From: Candidatus Obscuribacterales bacterium
Lineage (GTDB): Bacteria; Cyanobacteriota; Vampirovibrionia; Obscuribacterales; Obscuribacteraceae
DNA: 42,019 nucleotides
Direction: 5' to 3'
Assembly (NCBI GenBank): GCA_019747875.1
Contig: JAIEQI010000090.1
Span: 1-42,019, forward strand
Made by a program: the position numbers and the translations under genes. The notes under the pieces are model-generated. The model worked only from the letters and a program-made list of their open reading frames with translations. It made no database searches and was not told the origin of the DNA. Positions 33,908-42,019 of the stretch are shown piece after piece. Every line of letters starts with the position of its first letter. Positions within the stretch are counted from its first letter, which is position 1.

Positions 33908-35023
33908 ATGAACAGCAGGTCAAAATTTAACTTCGACCAGAATCCTTATTTGATCCTCTGGGAATTGACTCGCGCTTGTGCTCTAGCCTGCAAACACTGC
34001 AGAGCAAAAGCTATGAAAAGGCGAGCGCCCAACGAACTCACCCTATCGGAAATATGTGCCGTTCTCGATCAACTGCAGGAGCTCAATGACCCGCTTGTTG
34101 TTTTTACCGGAGGCGATCCTTCTGAGCGACCAGACTTGTTCGAGATCATAAGCGAAGCCAAGAAACGAGATATCGTTGTCGCAATCACACCTAGTGCTAC
34201 GCCATCAATGTCAAAGGAATTCGTTGGCAGGCTTAAGCAATATGGCGTGGAACGCCTTGCAATAAGTCTTGATGGCTCGGATGCTGAAACTCATGATGCC
34301 TTTCGAGGAGTCAAAGGGTCTTTCGAGATTACAAAAAGCATAATCGGTTGGGCTAATGAAATAGAATTGCCAATTCAAATTAATACAAGCATCTCCCGCT
34401 TCAACATCGACCAATTCGATAAGCTAAGCAATTTCGTTTCTGACAGCAAGGCCGTTTTATGGAGTCTATTTTTCTTGGTTCCAACAGGTAGGGCGAACAA
34501 CAACATGCAGATCTCCCCGGCTGAAACGGAGATGCTTATGATGAAGATGGCGGAACTTGCGGATAAAAATGTTGTCGACATCAAAGCAACGGCAGCGCCA
34601 CATTTTCGCAGAGTTTTAATTCAAACCATGCAAGAGAAAAAGGTAGAGTCGCTTAACCCAACAATGCGGCTTGGGCGACTGCGATCCTATCAATCCGTAA
34701 ACGACGGAAAAGGAATCATGTTCATTTCGCACACGGGTGACGTTTACCCAAGTGGATTTTTGCCGCTAGCTGCTGGCAATGTTAGAACCGAGAATGTTTT
34801 GGACATCTACAGAAGCAGCCCCCTATTTCAAGAGCTGCGAAACCCAGAACTTCTAAAAGGAAAATGTGGAGCGTGTAGATATAAATCAATTTGTGGTGGC
34901 TCACGTGCCAGAGCTTACGCAGAAACAGGTGATTATTTAATGTCTGACAGTCTTTGCCCTTACGACGAAAGAGCATTCTTGCTACGTAAGGACAACCCAT
35001 TCTTCTTAGAGGCAGCCCAATGA
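33908..35023 (+). CDS. Radical SAM/SPASM protein, NirJ/AhbD-like
   Basis: A 371-residue iron-sulphur enzyme. The radical SAM cluster cysteines are C24, C28 and C31 (CALACKHC), followed by the GGDPSERPD glycine motif. A C-terminal SPASM region carries GKCGACRYKSICGG and the final SDSLCPY, for additional clusters. The family includes NirJ and AhbD, which modify haem d1 or Fe-coproporphyrin side chains, and several uncharacterised groups. In a haem and nitrate locus a porphyrin role is attractive but unproven. The ATG at 33908 has GGAG upstream; an earlier ATG at 33887 overlaps the narK stop. Its stop overlaps the next small gene (ATGA). Confidence 0.85.
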   Translation: MNSRSKFNFDQNPYLILWELTRACALACKHCRAKAMKRRAPNELTLSEICAVLDQLQELNDPLVVFTGGDPSERPDLFEIISEAKKRDIVVAITPSATPSMSKEFVGRLKQYGVERLAISLDGSDAETHDAFRGVKGSFEITKSIIGWANEIELPIQINTSISRFNIDQFDKLSNFVSDSKAVLWSLFFLVPTGRANNNMQISPAETEMLMMKMAELADKNVVDIKATAAPHFRRVLIQTMQEKKVESLNPTMRLGRLRSYQSVNDGKGIMFISHTGDVYPSGFLPLAAGNVRTENVLDIYRSSPLFQELRNPELLKGKCGACRYKSICGGSRARAYAETGDYLMSDSLCPYDERAFLLRKDNPFFLEAAQ

Positions 35024-35292
35024 ACAAGATTCCTTGCTCAATTGATTCAGAGCACTTTGTGTCCGATGTCTTAGCTTGGTTCCCAGCAACTCAGTTTGTG
35101 TTCAATGCATACGGATTAGCCTCGTTGAGGAATCCAGTTTTGAGATTGATCGGAAAGCTCGTTAGCATCAAGGACTTATGCAGGATGCAAAAAGTCGATT
35201 CCGAGGAGCTTTTGCTTGATTTGAACCTCTGCGCCGGCCTGGTGAAAATGGATGAATGTACTGGATCTTGTGATGCTTGTAAGAACAGTTGA
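35020..35292 (+). CDS. Small DUF1858/ScdA-N-like protein
   Basis: A 90-residue protein resembling DUF1858: FVSDVLAWFPATQFVFNAYG, then LASLRNPVLRLIG and SIKDLCRMQKVDSEELLLDLN, with cysteines in DECTGSCDAC at the end. Similar domains are found with hybrid-cluster and nitrosative-stress proteins and often bind redox cofactors. It is coupled by ATGA overlap to the radical SAM gene, so it may act as that enzyme's partner. Function is not established. Confidence 0.65.
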   Translation: MNKIPCSIDSEHFVSDVLAWFPATQFVFNAYGLASLRNPVLRLIGKLVSIKDLCRMQKVDSEELLLDLNLCAGLVKMDECTGSCDACKNS

Positions 35293-35446
35293 TTGTCAAC
35301 CAATTACATCTGAATAGCCTTAGTTCGGGTTCCTGGTTACTTGAACTAATCCATCTTTTGATGGAGTCTCCTGGAGTCCAAAGGTGCAACACTGTAAGCG
35401 CGTAGGAAAGCAGCTAACGACGTCGGGTCTTACACGGAGCTTCATG

Positions 35447-36910
35447 ATGAAGAGAAAACGAGCCTACATTGTAGAACCATACAAAATCAAAGTAGTTGAA
35501 CCGCTTCCGATCATTGATAAGACCCGACGCTTAGCTGCTCTTGAAGAAGCTCATTACAATACGTTTCTTCTCCGCTCCGAAGACGTATTCATTGACTTGC
35601 TGACAGACAGTGGAACATCTGCAATGTCTGACTACCAGTGGGCTGGTATGATGCTGGGCGATGAAGCTTATGCTGGTTCTCGGAACTTTTACAAACTTGA
35701 AAAAACAGTCCAGCAGTTCTATGGCTATGAATTTGTCGTTCCAACGCACCAAGGACGCGGAGCTGAGCATATTCTCTCGCAGATCATGATTCGCCCGGGT
35801 GATTTTGTCCCTGGCAATATGTATTTCACTACGACGCGTGCGCATCAAGAATTAGCTGGAGCCACTTTTCGCGATGTAATTATTGATGAGGCACATGACT
35901 CTTCTAGCCTTCATCCTTTTAAAGGCAATGTCTGCCCCTCAAAACTTCAGGCTTTAATTGCGGAAGTAGGGGCTGAGCGAATTCCTTATCTAAACATGCA
36001 AGCATGTGTAAATATGGCCGGCGGCCAACCATTCTCTCTTGAGAATCTTCGCGTCGTATCGAGGATCTGCAGATCAAATGGTATCAAGGTGATTCTTGAC
36101 GCAACACGAGCAATGGAAAATGCCTGGTTCATAAAAAGCAGAGAGCCAGGTTACAAGAACAAGAGCTGCGCCGAAATCTTGAAACAGATCTGTGATTTGA
36201 CTGATGGTTGCACAATGTCTGGAAAGAAAGATCTGTTGGTCAACATTGGTGGATTTTTAGCGTTGCGGGATTGCAGTTTGTACGAGAAAGCTTGCGAACT
36301 CGTAACCCTCTTTGAGGGGTTGCAGACATATGGAGGAATGGCTGGAAGAGATATGGAAGCGATGGCCAGAGGCATCGAAGAGGCTATTGTTGACCGCCAC
36401 TTGGAGACGCGCATAAAGCAAGTTGAATACTTGGGACAACAGTTATTGGATCAGGGGGTGCCGCTTGTGCAACCATTTGGTGGTCATGCCATATACTTGG
36501 ATGCATCAGCCTTTCTTTCTCATATGCCAAAAGAGCAGTTCCGCGGGCAAAGTCTTGCTGCGTTCATTTACCTTGAATCAGGGATTAGAACAATGGAGCG
36601 TGGTGCAGTTTCTGCTGGGCGCGACAAAGTTACCAAGCAGAATCATTATCCGAAACTGGAACTGGTGAGATTGACAATACCAAGGCGCGTCTATACGCAA
36701 TCCCATATGGACTTTGTTGCAGATTCGATCGTTGAATGCTTCTCTTTAAGAAAATCGATACCAGGACTTTCAATGACTTATGAGACTGAAAATCTTAGGT
36801 TCTTCACTGCTCGCTTTTCGCCGGTAGATAGATTCGTCTCTGACCGCAATGCGGATTGTCTTCCCCCATTGGAGCATTCGTTAGGTAAGAGGCTTGCTAA
36901 GCCCGTTTGA
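35447..36910 (+). CDS. tpl: Tyrosine phenol-lyase (beta-tyrosinase)
   Basis: A 487-residue PLP enzyme that splits tyrosine into phenol, pyruvate and ammonia. It follows known TPL closely: PLP lysine K261 in TMSGKKDLLVNIGG, the GGMAGRDMEAMA loop and RLTIPRRVYTQSHMDFVAD. The residues that set phenol specificity in Citrobacter TPL, M379 and R381, are kept as M383 and R385 in TMERG; tryptophanases have Val and Ile there. The C-terminus is about 30 residues longer than the 456-residue family norm. Start: two adjacent ATGs, with GGAG better placed for the second. The 35293-35443 gap holds only a short CCATC-TTTT-GATGG hairpin. Confidence 0.93.
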   Translation: MKRKRAYIVEPYKIKVVEPLPIIDKTRRLAALEEAHYNTFLLRSEDVFIDLLTDSGTSAMSDYQWAGMMLGDEAYAGSRNFYKLEKTVQQFYGYEFVVPTHQGRGAEHILSQIMIRPGDFVPGNMYFTTTRAHQELAGATFRDVIIDEAHDSSSLHPFKGNVCPSKLQALIAEVGAERIPYLNMQACVNMAGGQPFSLENLRVVSRICRSNGIKVILDATRAMENAWFIKSREPGYKNKSCAEILKQICDLTDGCTMSGKKDLLVNIGGFLALRDCSLYEKACELVTLFEGLQTYGGMAGRDMEAMARGIEEAIVDRHLETRIKQVEYLGQQLLDQGVPLVQPFGGHAIYLDASAFLSHMPKEQFRGQSLAAFIYLESGIRTMERGAVSAGRDKVTKQNHYPKLELVRLTIPRRVYTQSHMDFVADSIVECFSLRKSIPGLSMTYETENLRFFTARFSPVDRFVSDRNADCLPPLEHSLGKRLAKPV

Positions 36911-37108
36911 GCCTAGTGCTTTGTCAATCTGCCATTCTCTTCCTTAAAACAACCCTATTGGCTCTAGCTAAGAGTTGCCATTTTGTTTGTGTTACTGGAA
37001 TAGATCGCCGGCTGATCAATCATCCGATCGGATCTGTGAACCTGCTAGTTGTGGTGATATTTTCGTTTACTGTAAAATGCCCGGTGTATCTAAAAAAGAG
37101 GACGCGGG

Positions 37109-37537
37109 ATGATCTTATCGATTCGGTTATTTTTTCTCACTATGCTATCCGTTACTATTGCAGGCCAATGCTACGCAGACACTTCTCAGTCTGCTCCGCC
37201 TAGCTTGTCACCGTCTGGGTCTAACGATCGACCGACGTTCAAATCAATTTTGCGTCGCTGTTCTATTCGGCAGAAGGAGATCGAAGCCGGAGTGAGCGAA
37301 TTGTCTTCCAGTTTAGATAAAGCGAACAATAGCAATGATTTGGCCGAAGTTAGGAAGATGATCGAGGAGACCAGAAAGAAACTAGCTGAGATAAAGGTAG
37401 CTAACTCAAAGTCTTCTGCGCTGATAGAGAAGGCTGAGAAGCATTTGGAAAAAATCTCTCAGAAGGCCGAAGTCAAAACATCAGATTTGATCGATCAGCC
37501 CGATTCGGATTTGGATGAGGTCATCTGGGCTTTTTAA
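37109..37537 (+). CDS. Small exported coiled-coil protein
   Basis: A 142-residue protein with a signal peptide (about 1-23, ending CYA) and, from about 45 on, a Lys/Glu/Ser helix likely to form a coiled coil (EVRKMIEETRKKLAEIK). A Ser/Pro-rich segment joins them. GAGG lies seven bases before ATG. The next gene starts 26 bp later in the same direction and also begins with a signal peptide, so the pair may act together at the cell envelope. No family is recognised. Confidence 0.7.
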   Translation: MILSIRLFFLTMLSVTIAGQCYADTSQSAPPSLSPSGSNDRPTFKSILRRCSIRQKEIEAGVSELSSSLDKANNSNDLAEVRKMIEETRKKLAEIKVANSKSSALIEKAEKHLEKISQKAEVKTSDLIDQPDSDLDEVIWAF

Positions 37538-37563
37538 CCTAACTTGGACGATGTGGGAAACTT

Positions 37564-39117
37564 ATGAAAAAAAATGTGGGTAAGGCGTTTCTTTGTTCGA
37601 TTCTGTTTGCACTAACTTTGATGCAGGTAGCTTTAGCTGAACCATACCCCAAAGGCATTGAGCAACGTTTGATTGACAAAGTTGCTATCTCTTCGGAAGC
37701 TTCGATGGACCTTGAAAGAGACGCCGAGACTACAGGTACGCAAGTTTTAAGTTCGTCTATTGAAAGAAGCTCAATAAATAGGCTGACAGAAAGTATTTTG
37801 CGCAAGGAGAACGAACTGCTTAAGCTTAATTCAAGGTTTCGTGTTGAGTCAACAAAAGTGAGTAAGTGGAAACCTTGGAGATTGTTTGCTTATGGTCTTG
37901 CCGGAAACGTTGTTACCAATATCGGCATTGATCATATTTGTTATGCAAGATGGAAGTATTGGCAGCGCCCTGCCCTTGCCACAAAACCATTCTTGCGCAA
38001 AGGACCTATCTGCCTGTTAATTGGTCATTCAATTATCGGCGGCGGCGTTTTAATTGAAAGTGCATTAGACGCTATCAACGATCGCAAAACGAAGAATCGT
38101 GGTTTCGACCGGCGTACTTGCAGGCAGCGTGTCATTACCATCAGAGATGAAATTTCCGATCTTTTAGATGAAAGAGCAAGGGCTGTTTCCAGTGCATCGC
38201 TGGATTCGAGCGAATTAGCTGTGCTCAAAGCGGAAGAACAAGTACTTAAAGACGTAAAAAACTGCGCTCTTGATGAATTTGTAGGACTCTCCGCACGCGC
38301 GGCCAAATGGAAGACCGCGAGAAACACCAGCAATATCATGAATTTTGGAAACGCGGCAACTGGTGGGTTTATTGGTTCTTTAGGCAATTTACTGGCTGTG
38401 TCTAATCGTAAACCGCGCATTGCCTTACCAGCAGGAGTTGGTTTTATAACTTCCGGATCTTTCATCACGCTCAATGCTCCCACCACACGGCTCCTTTCTA
38501 CTTTTCTGGCTAAGCGAGAGGCGAAGAAAGAACGTGCTTTGACAGGCATTTTGGAAGGAGCACCGCAGTCCTTTGACGGTGACCGTGAGCGATTGGCAGC
38601 CTTGCTAAGTACTTCCTCTGCAGGTACAGAGGTGGATAATGTACGAAGGCGTATGCCGATCTACAAATTGCAAGATGAGGCTCTGGAACTGAATGCGAAT
38701 TTGAGCAGAGCCGAAAAGAGGTCGGCTGATAAGGAGTATCTTGAAAAAATGCTGGTTGGTGCCGTGGCCGGGGGAACCAAAATTGCATGGGGTACTAATC
38801 TAGTTGTTGCAGGCTCAGCTTGGTCGAACAAGGCTCCTGCAAGGGCTCCCACTGTACCAGTCGTTGTGGGACGCCAAACGTTTCGTGCTCCAGTTAGAAC
38901 CTTTAAAACTCCAGCTCAGTTGTTCAGCAAAAGGGTGGCTCAGGGAGCGACCTGTCAGGTGGTGGGCAGCGGTATTGCAGCATTAGATGTGTTGCAATCT
39001 CGGATCAGAGGTGAGCTGCGTGTTCGTGATGCAAAGTCCAAGGGGCATTCGGCCGGGCAAATCATGTCCACCAGGATTAGTAAGCTGGAAGAGATTGAAC
39101 GCTTGCTGGCGCATTAG
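37564..39117 (+). CDS. Exported/membrane protein of unknown function
   Basis: A 517-residue protein with a signal peptide (about 1-25, MKKNVGKAFLCSILFALTLM then a hydrophobic stretch ending ALAE). Several Gly/Ala-rich hydrophobic segments follow, at about 102-116, 152-167, 260-275, 285-300, 400-420 and 460-478. Each is paired with charged helices such as RNTSNIMNFGNAATGGFIGS and KIAWGTNLVVAGSAW; this looks like repeats of a two-helix membrane unit. It is 26 bp downstream of a small exported coiled-coil gene. I recognise no family. The 39118-39323 gap after it shows nothing. Confidence 0.7.
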   Translation: MKKNVGKAFLCSILFALTLMQVALAEPYPKGIEQRLIDKVAISSEASMDLERDAETTGTQVLSSSIERSSINRLTESILRKENELLKLNSRFRVESTKVSKWKPWRLFAYGLAGNVVTNIGIDHICYARWKYWQRPALATKPFLRKGPICLLIGHSIIGGGVLIESALDAINDRKTKNRGFDRRTCRQRVITIRDEISDLLDERARAVSSASLDSSELAVLKAEEQVLKDVKNCALDEFVGLSARAAKWKTARNTSNIMNFGNAATGGFIGSLGNLLAVSNRKPRIALPAGVGFITSGSFITLNAPTTRLLSTFLAKREAKKERALTGILEGAPQSFDGDRERLAALLSTSSAGTEVDNVRRRMPIYKLQDEALELNANLSRAEKRSADKEYLEKMLVGAVAGGTKIAWGTNLVVAGSAWSNKAPARAPTVPVVVGRQTFRAPVRTFKTPAQLFSKRVAQGATCQVVGSGIAALDVLQSRIRGELRVRDAKSKGHSAGQIMSTRISKLEEIERLLAH

Positions 39118-39323
39118 CATTAATTTCCTGCAAACCACATCGACCACTTACATGTCCTTGACGTTGCTCTGGCCTCCTTAACTTTGCAGGCTTACATTTT
39201 GCAAAATCGTAAATCTTAGAATCCGTCTTTCACTTACAAGATCATCCTTTTGTACGATCATCTCTGCCACCCGAGCAGTTAAGATCCTCAAATAGCGTAT
39301 CGGCCATCGGAAGCGCGGGAAAC

Positions 39324-39986
39324 ATGAAACAGTCACTTTCTTCTGCCACTCCCAATCAGCGTCGCGACAGAACTGACGGTTCGTGCTGCGTAATAGGGCT
39401 TGCTGAAGTCTGTCAGCGAGAAGGAATCGTTTTTGATTCGAGCTTGCAAAGAATGCTGGAGACTGATTTTTGCAAGCGGAACTCTCTCGGAAGAAATTGG
39501 TTAAATCTTTCAACTTTTGATATAAGTTCGTTCTTGATTCTGGAGTACCACCATCCTTTGAAGATGCTTTTGATTTGGACAAACCAGGTCATTCAAGGGT
39601 GTGAGAACAGTCACAAAGAGCAAAACATTCAGTGGAGTCAGCTGTCTGCTTTATTTAAGTTATTCAAGTCAGAATTGGAACTGCATTTGGCAAAGGAAGA
39701 AATAATGCTCTTTCCATCATTACATGCCATCGAGAGAGGACAACAAACCATATTTGGTGACCTTAATGATTTACAGCAAGCAACTCTGTCAATGCAGGAT
39801 GAATCGCTGAAGGCAAGTATGCTACTAAAAGAAATCACTTGTACTTGCAAGAATATTTGCTTTCAGAACGAGCGATGCAGCGCGTTTTCTCTGCTACTGT
39901 TCCTTCTCAATCGGATAGCCAAGCTCTTGCGAATGAGTTGTTACATTCGTGACGCTGCAATATTGCCTCGGATTCTTTCTGCCTGA
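39324..39986 (+). CDS. Degenerate RIC/hemerythrin-like protein
   Basis: A 220-residue protein whose middle resembles the iron-centre repair (RIC, YtfE/ScdA) family: LILEYHHPLKMLLIW (H76/H77) and ELELHLAKEEIMLFP (H121, E125). In true RIC proteins two further histidines and an acidic residue in the third and fourth helices complete the di-iron site. Here the matching places read LNDLQQATL and MSCYIRDAAILP, so those ligands are lost. It may be a non-catalytic relative or bind another metal, with cysteines in TCTCKNIC nearby. It precedes a cytochrome c gene in the same direction. Confidence 0.55.
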   Translation: MKQSLSSATPNQRRDRTDGSCCVIGLAEVCQREGIVFDSSLQRMLETDFCKRNSLGRNWLNLSTFDISSFLILEYHHPLKMLLIWTNQVIQGCENSHKEQNIQWSQLSALFKLFKSELELHLAKEEIMLFPSLHAIERGQQTIFGDLNDLQQATLSMQDESLKASMLLKEITCTCKNICFQNERCSAFSLLLFLLNRIAKLLRMSCYIRDAAILPRILSA

Positions 39987-40037
39987 ATTGCGTTCTTCTT
40001 AATCTGTCTTGTTCAGTAGGTAATCGAGGGGGAAAAA

Positions 40038-40466
40038 ATGATTGACTCAATCAAGAAAAACGTTCCGGTAGTGCTAGGCTCGGGGCTATTCTTTATGCTG
40101 ATCTTTATCCCTTCGCTGAATGCAAGGGATAGCAAGCCCGCAACCGTCAAGTCGAATGGCGAGCGTCTATACATGGCAAATTGTGAGGCTTGCCATATGC
40201 TTGGTTCCAACGTCATTCAGCCTGAAAAGGAGCTGGTTAAATCAGATAAATTAGCAACACGCAAAATTTTCAAAGAGTTTCTTAGTGAGAAGCATGGTGT
40301 CATGCCTCCTTTTCAAGATATCGCCAATGATACGGCCGGCTTAAAGGACCTCTACACATTCGTTCGAAAGTTGAAAATGACTTCTTGGGAGTATGAGCCA
40401 AAAAATGAGCCTCCTGCAGGAGAGGTGGAGCCGCGTGTACCAACCCCGCCTCATAATGCCAAATAG
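40038..40466 (+). CDS. Small monohaem cytochrome c
   Basis: A 142-residue exported electron carrier. A signal peptide (about 10-29) precedes the haem c site C49-H53 (CEACH), and M89 in HGVMPPF is the likely distal ligand. A Pro/Glu-rich tail (about 120-142) ends the protein. The size and layout are those of class I cytochromes c, which could accept electrons from the bc-type complex encoded upstream. A purine-rich GAGGGGG run precedes ATG. Confidence 0.85.
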   Translation: MIDSIKKNVPVVLGSGLFFMLIFIPSLNARDSKPATVKSNGERLYMANCEACHMLGSNVIQPEKELVKSDKLATRKIFKEFLSEKHGVMPPFQDIANDTAGLKDLYTFVRKLKMTSWEYEPKNEPPAGEVEPRVPTPPHNAK

Positions 40467-40514
40467 CTTGCCAAAGTCCCATTGTGAAGCAAAAGAAGTG
40501 GTTTAAAACAAAAA

Positions 40515-40560
40515 TCCGACCGGAAAGAGAAACCGCGCTTTCTTTACTCTTCCAGTCGGA
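40515..40560. terminator. Bidirectional hairpin terminator candidate
   Basis: TCCGAC-CGGAA-GAG and CTCTTCC-GTCGGA form an imperfect stem of about 14 bp around a CGCG-containing loop. It lies 49 bp after the cytochrome c stop. On the minus strand it is followed by TTTTTGTTTT; on the plus strand only by CTATTTGTGTT, so it is stronger in the leftward sense. Confidence 0.55.
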
Positions 40561-40632
40561 CTATTTGTGTTGTCTACGTCGAAATATGGAGTCGTTTGCT
40601 TTGGTGGTTCTAGGTCAGCTCCGTATTAACGC

Positions 40633-40653
40633 TTGATAGAAATAATGTATCAA
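40633..40653. promoter_or_regulatory. TTGATA...TATCAA inverted repeat
   Basis: A perfect 6-bp inverted repeat with 9 bases between, about 200 bp before the last gene in the otherwise empty 40561-40838 stretch. The arms resemble FNR/CRP half-sites but the spacing is not standard. It is a candidate operator. Confidence 0.3.
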
Positions 40654-40743
40654 GGTACGCAAATGAGTCGCCTCAGCAGTAAGAATGATACTTAAAAGTA
40701 ACATACCTGGCAAAGTAACTACCAGATACGATATCGATAAGCA

Positions 40744-40767
40744 ATTGGTTACCTTATTGAAACCAAT
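40744..40767. promoter_or_regulatory. ATTGGTT...AACCAAT inverted repeat
   Basis: A perfect 7-bp inverted repeat with 10 bases between, one helical turn plus, 71 bp before the chosen start of the radical SAM gene. It is suited to a dimeric repressor or activator. No regulator is known. Confidence 0.35.
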
Positions 40768-40838
40768 CACCTTTTCCTCACTAAGTGACGGCGATGATTG
40801 CTTCTACTAGAGTAGTTGCAGTCAAACAGGGGGATGTC

Positions 40839-41984
40839 GTGAAGGTACTCTTATCATCAGTATTTGGACCGTATGGTGTGGATGATGAATACGGACGAAG
40901 ACTTAACGTGATGGAACTGTTTCATAACCAGGTCACACGAGAGCAAGGTCTCTTTTCTCTCCGAATGAACCATCCGAGTTTCGGTCTTTACTTGATAGCG
41001 GAGAACTTGCAGGCACCGACTGCAGTGCTCGACTTCCCGTCATTTGATAGGTTCAAGAGGGAGGTTGGAAAATGCTATGACATCATCGGGATTAGCTTTA
41101 TCGTCGCCAATCTTGCCAAAGCAAAAGCAATGGCTGAGTATGTAAGAAAGGTATCGCCGAAAACGAAGATTGTCCTTGGAGGTCATGGCACAGGCCTTTC
41201 AAACGTTCAGGAACTTATTCCATGCGATTTTGTATGCAAAGGGGAAGGCGTCGCATTCTTTAGGGCCTTGTTAGAGGAAGACCTTTCAAAGCCTATTAAA
41301 CACCCTGCCATTATTTCGACTCTCAATCGAAAAATAATGGGCGTTCCGTTAACTGGGACTGCGGCTGTTCTAATCCCTGGATTAGGTTGCGTCAACGCTT
41401 GCCGTTTCTGCGCAACTTCGCACCACTTTCAAAAGAAGTACATGGGTTTTCTCAATACTGGTAAAGAATTGTTCGATACGTTAACGATCTTAGAGAGAAA
41501 ACTAAAAGTGAACGAGTTTTTCGTTATGGACGAAAACTTCTTAAAAAATCGAATACGCGCTGAAGAATTCATGCAAGAGTTGATTGAGCATAACAAGTAC
41601 TTTTTTATGGGTGTTTTTTCCTCTGCTGAGACCGTGCAAGCTGTTGGTGTTGAGTTCCTCGTTAAGCTCGGAATAGACTTCATCTGGATAGGTGTCGAAT
41701 CCAAAAGGGACATTTACACAAAAACCAAAGGTGTTGATCTCAAAGCGATAATTGCCGAGCTTCGAAGTTATGGCATTCAGGTTCTCGGGTCAGGCATCCT
41801 CTTTCTCGAGCACCATACTAAGGAAACTATTTTTGAAGACATTGAGTATTTGATTGATTTGGAGACAGACTTCGTGCAATTTATGGAGCTGGGTCCTCTA
41901 CCAGGTACTGCGCTCTACGAGGACTACCTGAATGCCGGTAAGTGTAAGCGTTCCAGCAACCACATTGTTGAAAAACCGAATTGA
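40839..41984 (+). CDS. B12-binding radical SAM protein, C-terminally short
   Basis: A 381-residue protein of the class with an N-terminal cobalamin-binding Rossmann-like domain (about 1-145, with FGLYLIAENLQAP and KIVLGGHG) and a radical SAM domain (from about 175) whose cluster cysteines lie in GCVNACRFC. Such enzymes methylate or rearrange unactivated carbons; substrates vary widely. The GTG at 40839 gives the usual VKVLLSS opening and has AGGGGGAT upstream; a GTG at 40785 would add 18 unlike residues. After GPLPGTALYEDYLNAGK the chain ends within 16 residues, where relatives usually run on for about 80-100. It may be truncated or frameshifted. Confidence 0.8.
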   Translation: MKVLLSSVFGPYGVDDEYGRRLNVMELFHNQVTREQGLFSLRMNHPSFGLYLIAENLQAPTAVLDFPSFDRFKREVGKCYDIIGISFIVANLAKAKAMAEYVRKVSPKTKIVLGGHGTGLSNVQELIPCDFVCKGEGVAFFRALLEEDLSKPIKHPAIISTLNRKIMGVPLTGTAAVLIPGLGCVNACRFCATSHHFQKKYMGFLNTGKELFDTLTILERKLKVNEFFVMDENFLKNRIRAEEFMQELIEHNKYFFMGVFSSAETVQAVGVEFLVKLGIDFIWIGVESKRDIYTKTKGVDLKAIIAELRSYGIQVLGSGILFLEHHTKETIFEDIEYLIDLETDFVQFMELGPLPGTALYEDYLNAGKCKRSSNHIVEKPN

Positions 41985-42019
41985 TTATTGATACCGTTGC
42001 GGAAGATTGTAACATCAGA

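Overview
The window looks like chromosomal DNA of a diderm, respiring bacterium with moderate G+C. Signal peptides, periplasmic c-type cytochromes and a membrane-bound nitrate reductase are all encoded. The b6-type cytochrome b, the NarI-Rieske fusion, the many dispersed GC-rich palindromes and the mix of genes suggest a non-photosynthetic relative of Cyanobacteria (Melainabacteria/Vampirovibrionia, Obscuribacter-like). That placement is inference from gene content and memory; nothing here was searched against a database.

Layout. 1-3.5 kb: a TPR protein, two exported proteins of unknown function (one built of 23-residue Ala/Glu/Lys repeats), and two small open frames sharing a 68-bp repeat that could encode a pair of peptide precursors. 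3.5-5.3 kb: a two-component system. 5.4-7.6 kb: a urea transporter fused to an M23 peptidase domain. 7.6-11.1 kb: palindromic repeats around a coupled PqqD-like / ATP-grasp / PLP-decarboxylase operon that looks biosynthetic, with a truncated gene at its head. 11.2-13.7 kb: a hemerythrin, a secreted protein and a YwiC-like membrane protein.

13.9-27.9 kb is the core: haem biosynthesis genes (hemG and a short hemA) beside a nitrate respiration operon. The order is dihaem cytochrome c, narG, narH, narJ, a fused narI-Rieske gene, a b6-type cytochrome b, a monohaem cytochrome c and narK. Most junctions are 4-bp ATGA overlaps. The products suggest that quinol oxidation through NarI, a bc-type complex and cytochrome c is wired into one nitrate-respiring assembly.

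28-36.9 kb: an acyltransferase coupled to a PfaD/nitronate-monooxygenase-like flavoprotein, a UspA-like protein, a TPR protein (minus strand), a second NarK with a periplasmic insert, a radical SAM/SPASM protein coupled to a small DUF1858-like protein, and a tyrosine phenol-lyase. 37-42 kb: two exported proteins of unknown function, a degenerate RIC/hemerythrin-like protein, a small cytochrome c and a B12-binding radical SAM protein that ends early.

The plus-strand block from 13.9 kb on reads as an anaerobic respiration island: nitrate uptake, reduction, electron delivery, haem supply and possibly NO or iron-centre protection. No tRNA, rRNA, CRISPR array, transposase or phage gene was seen.
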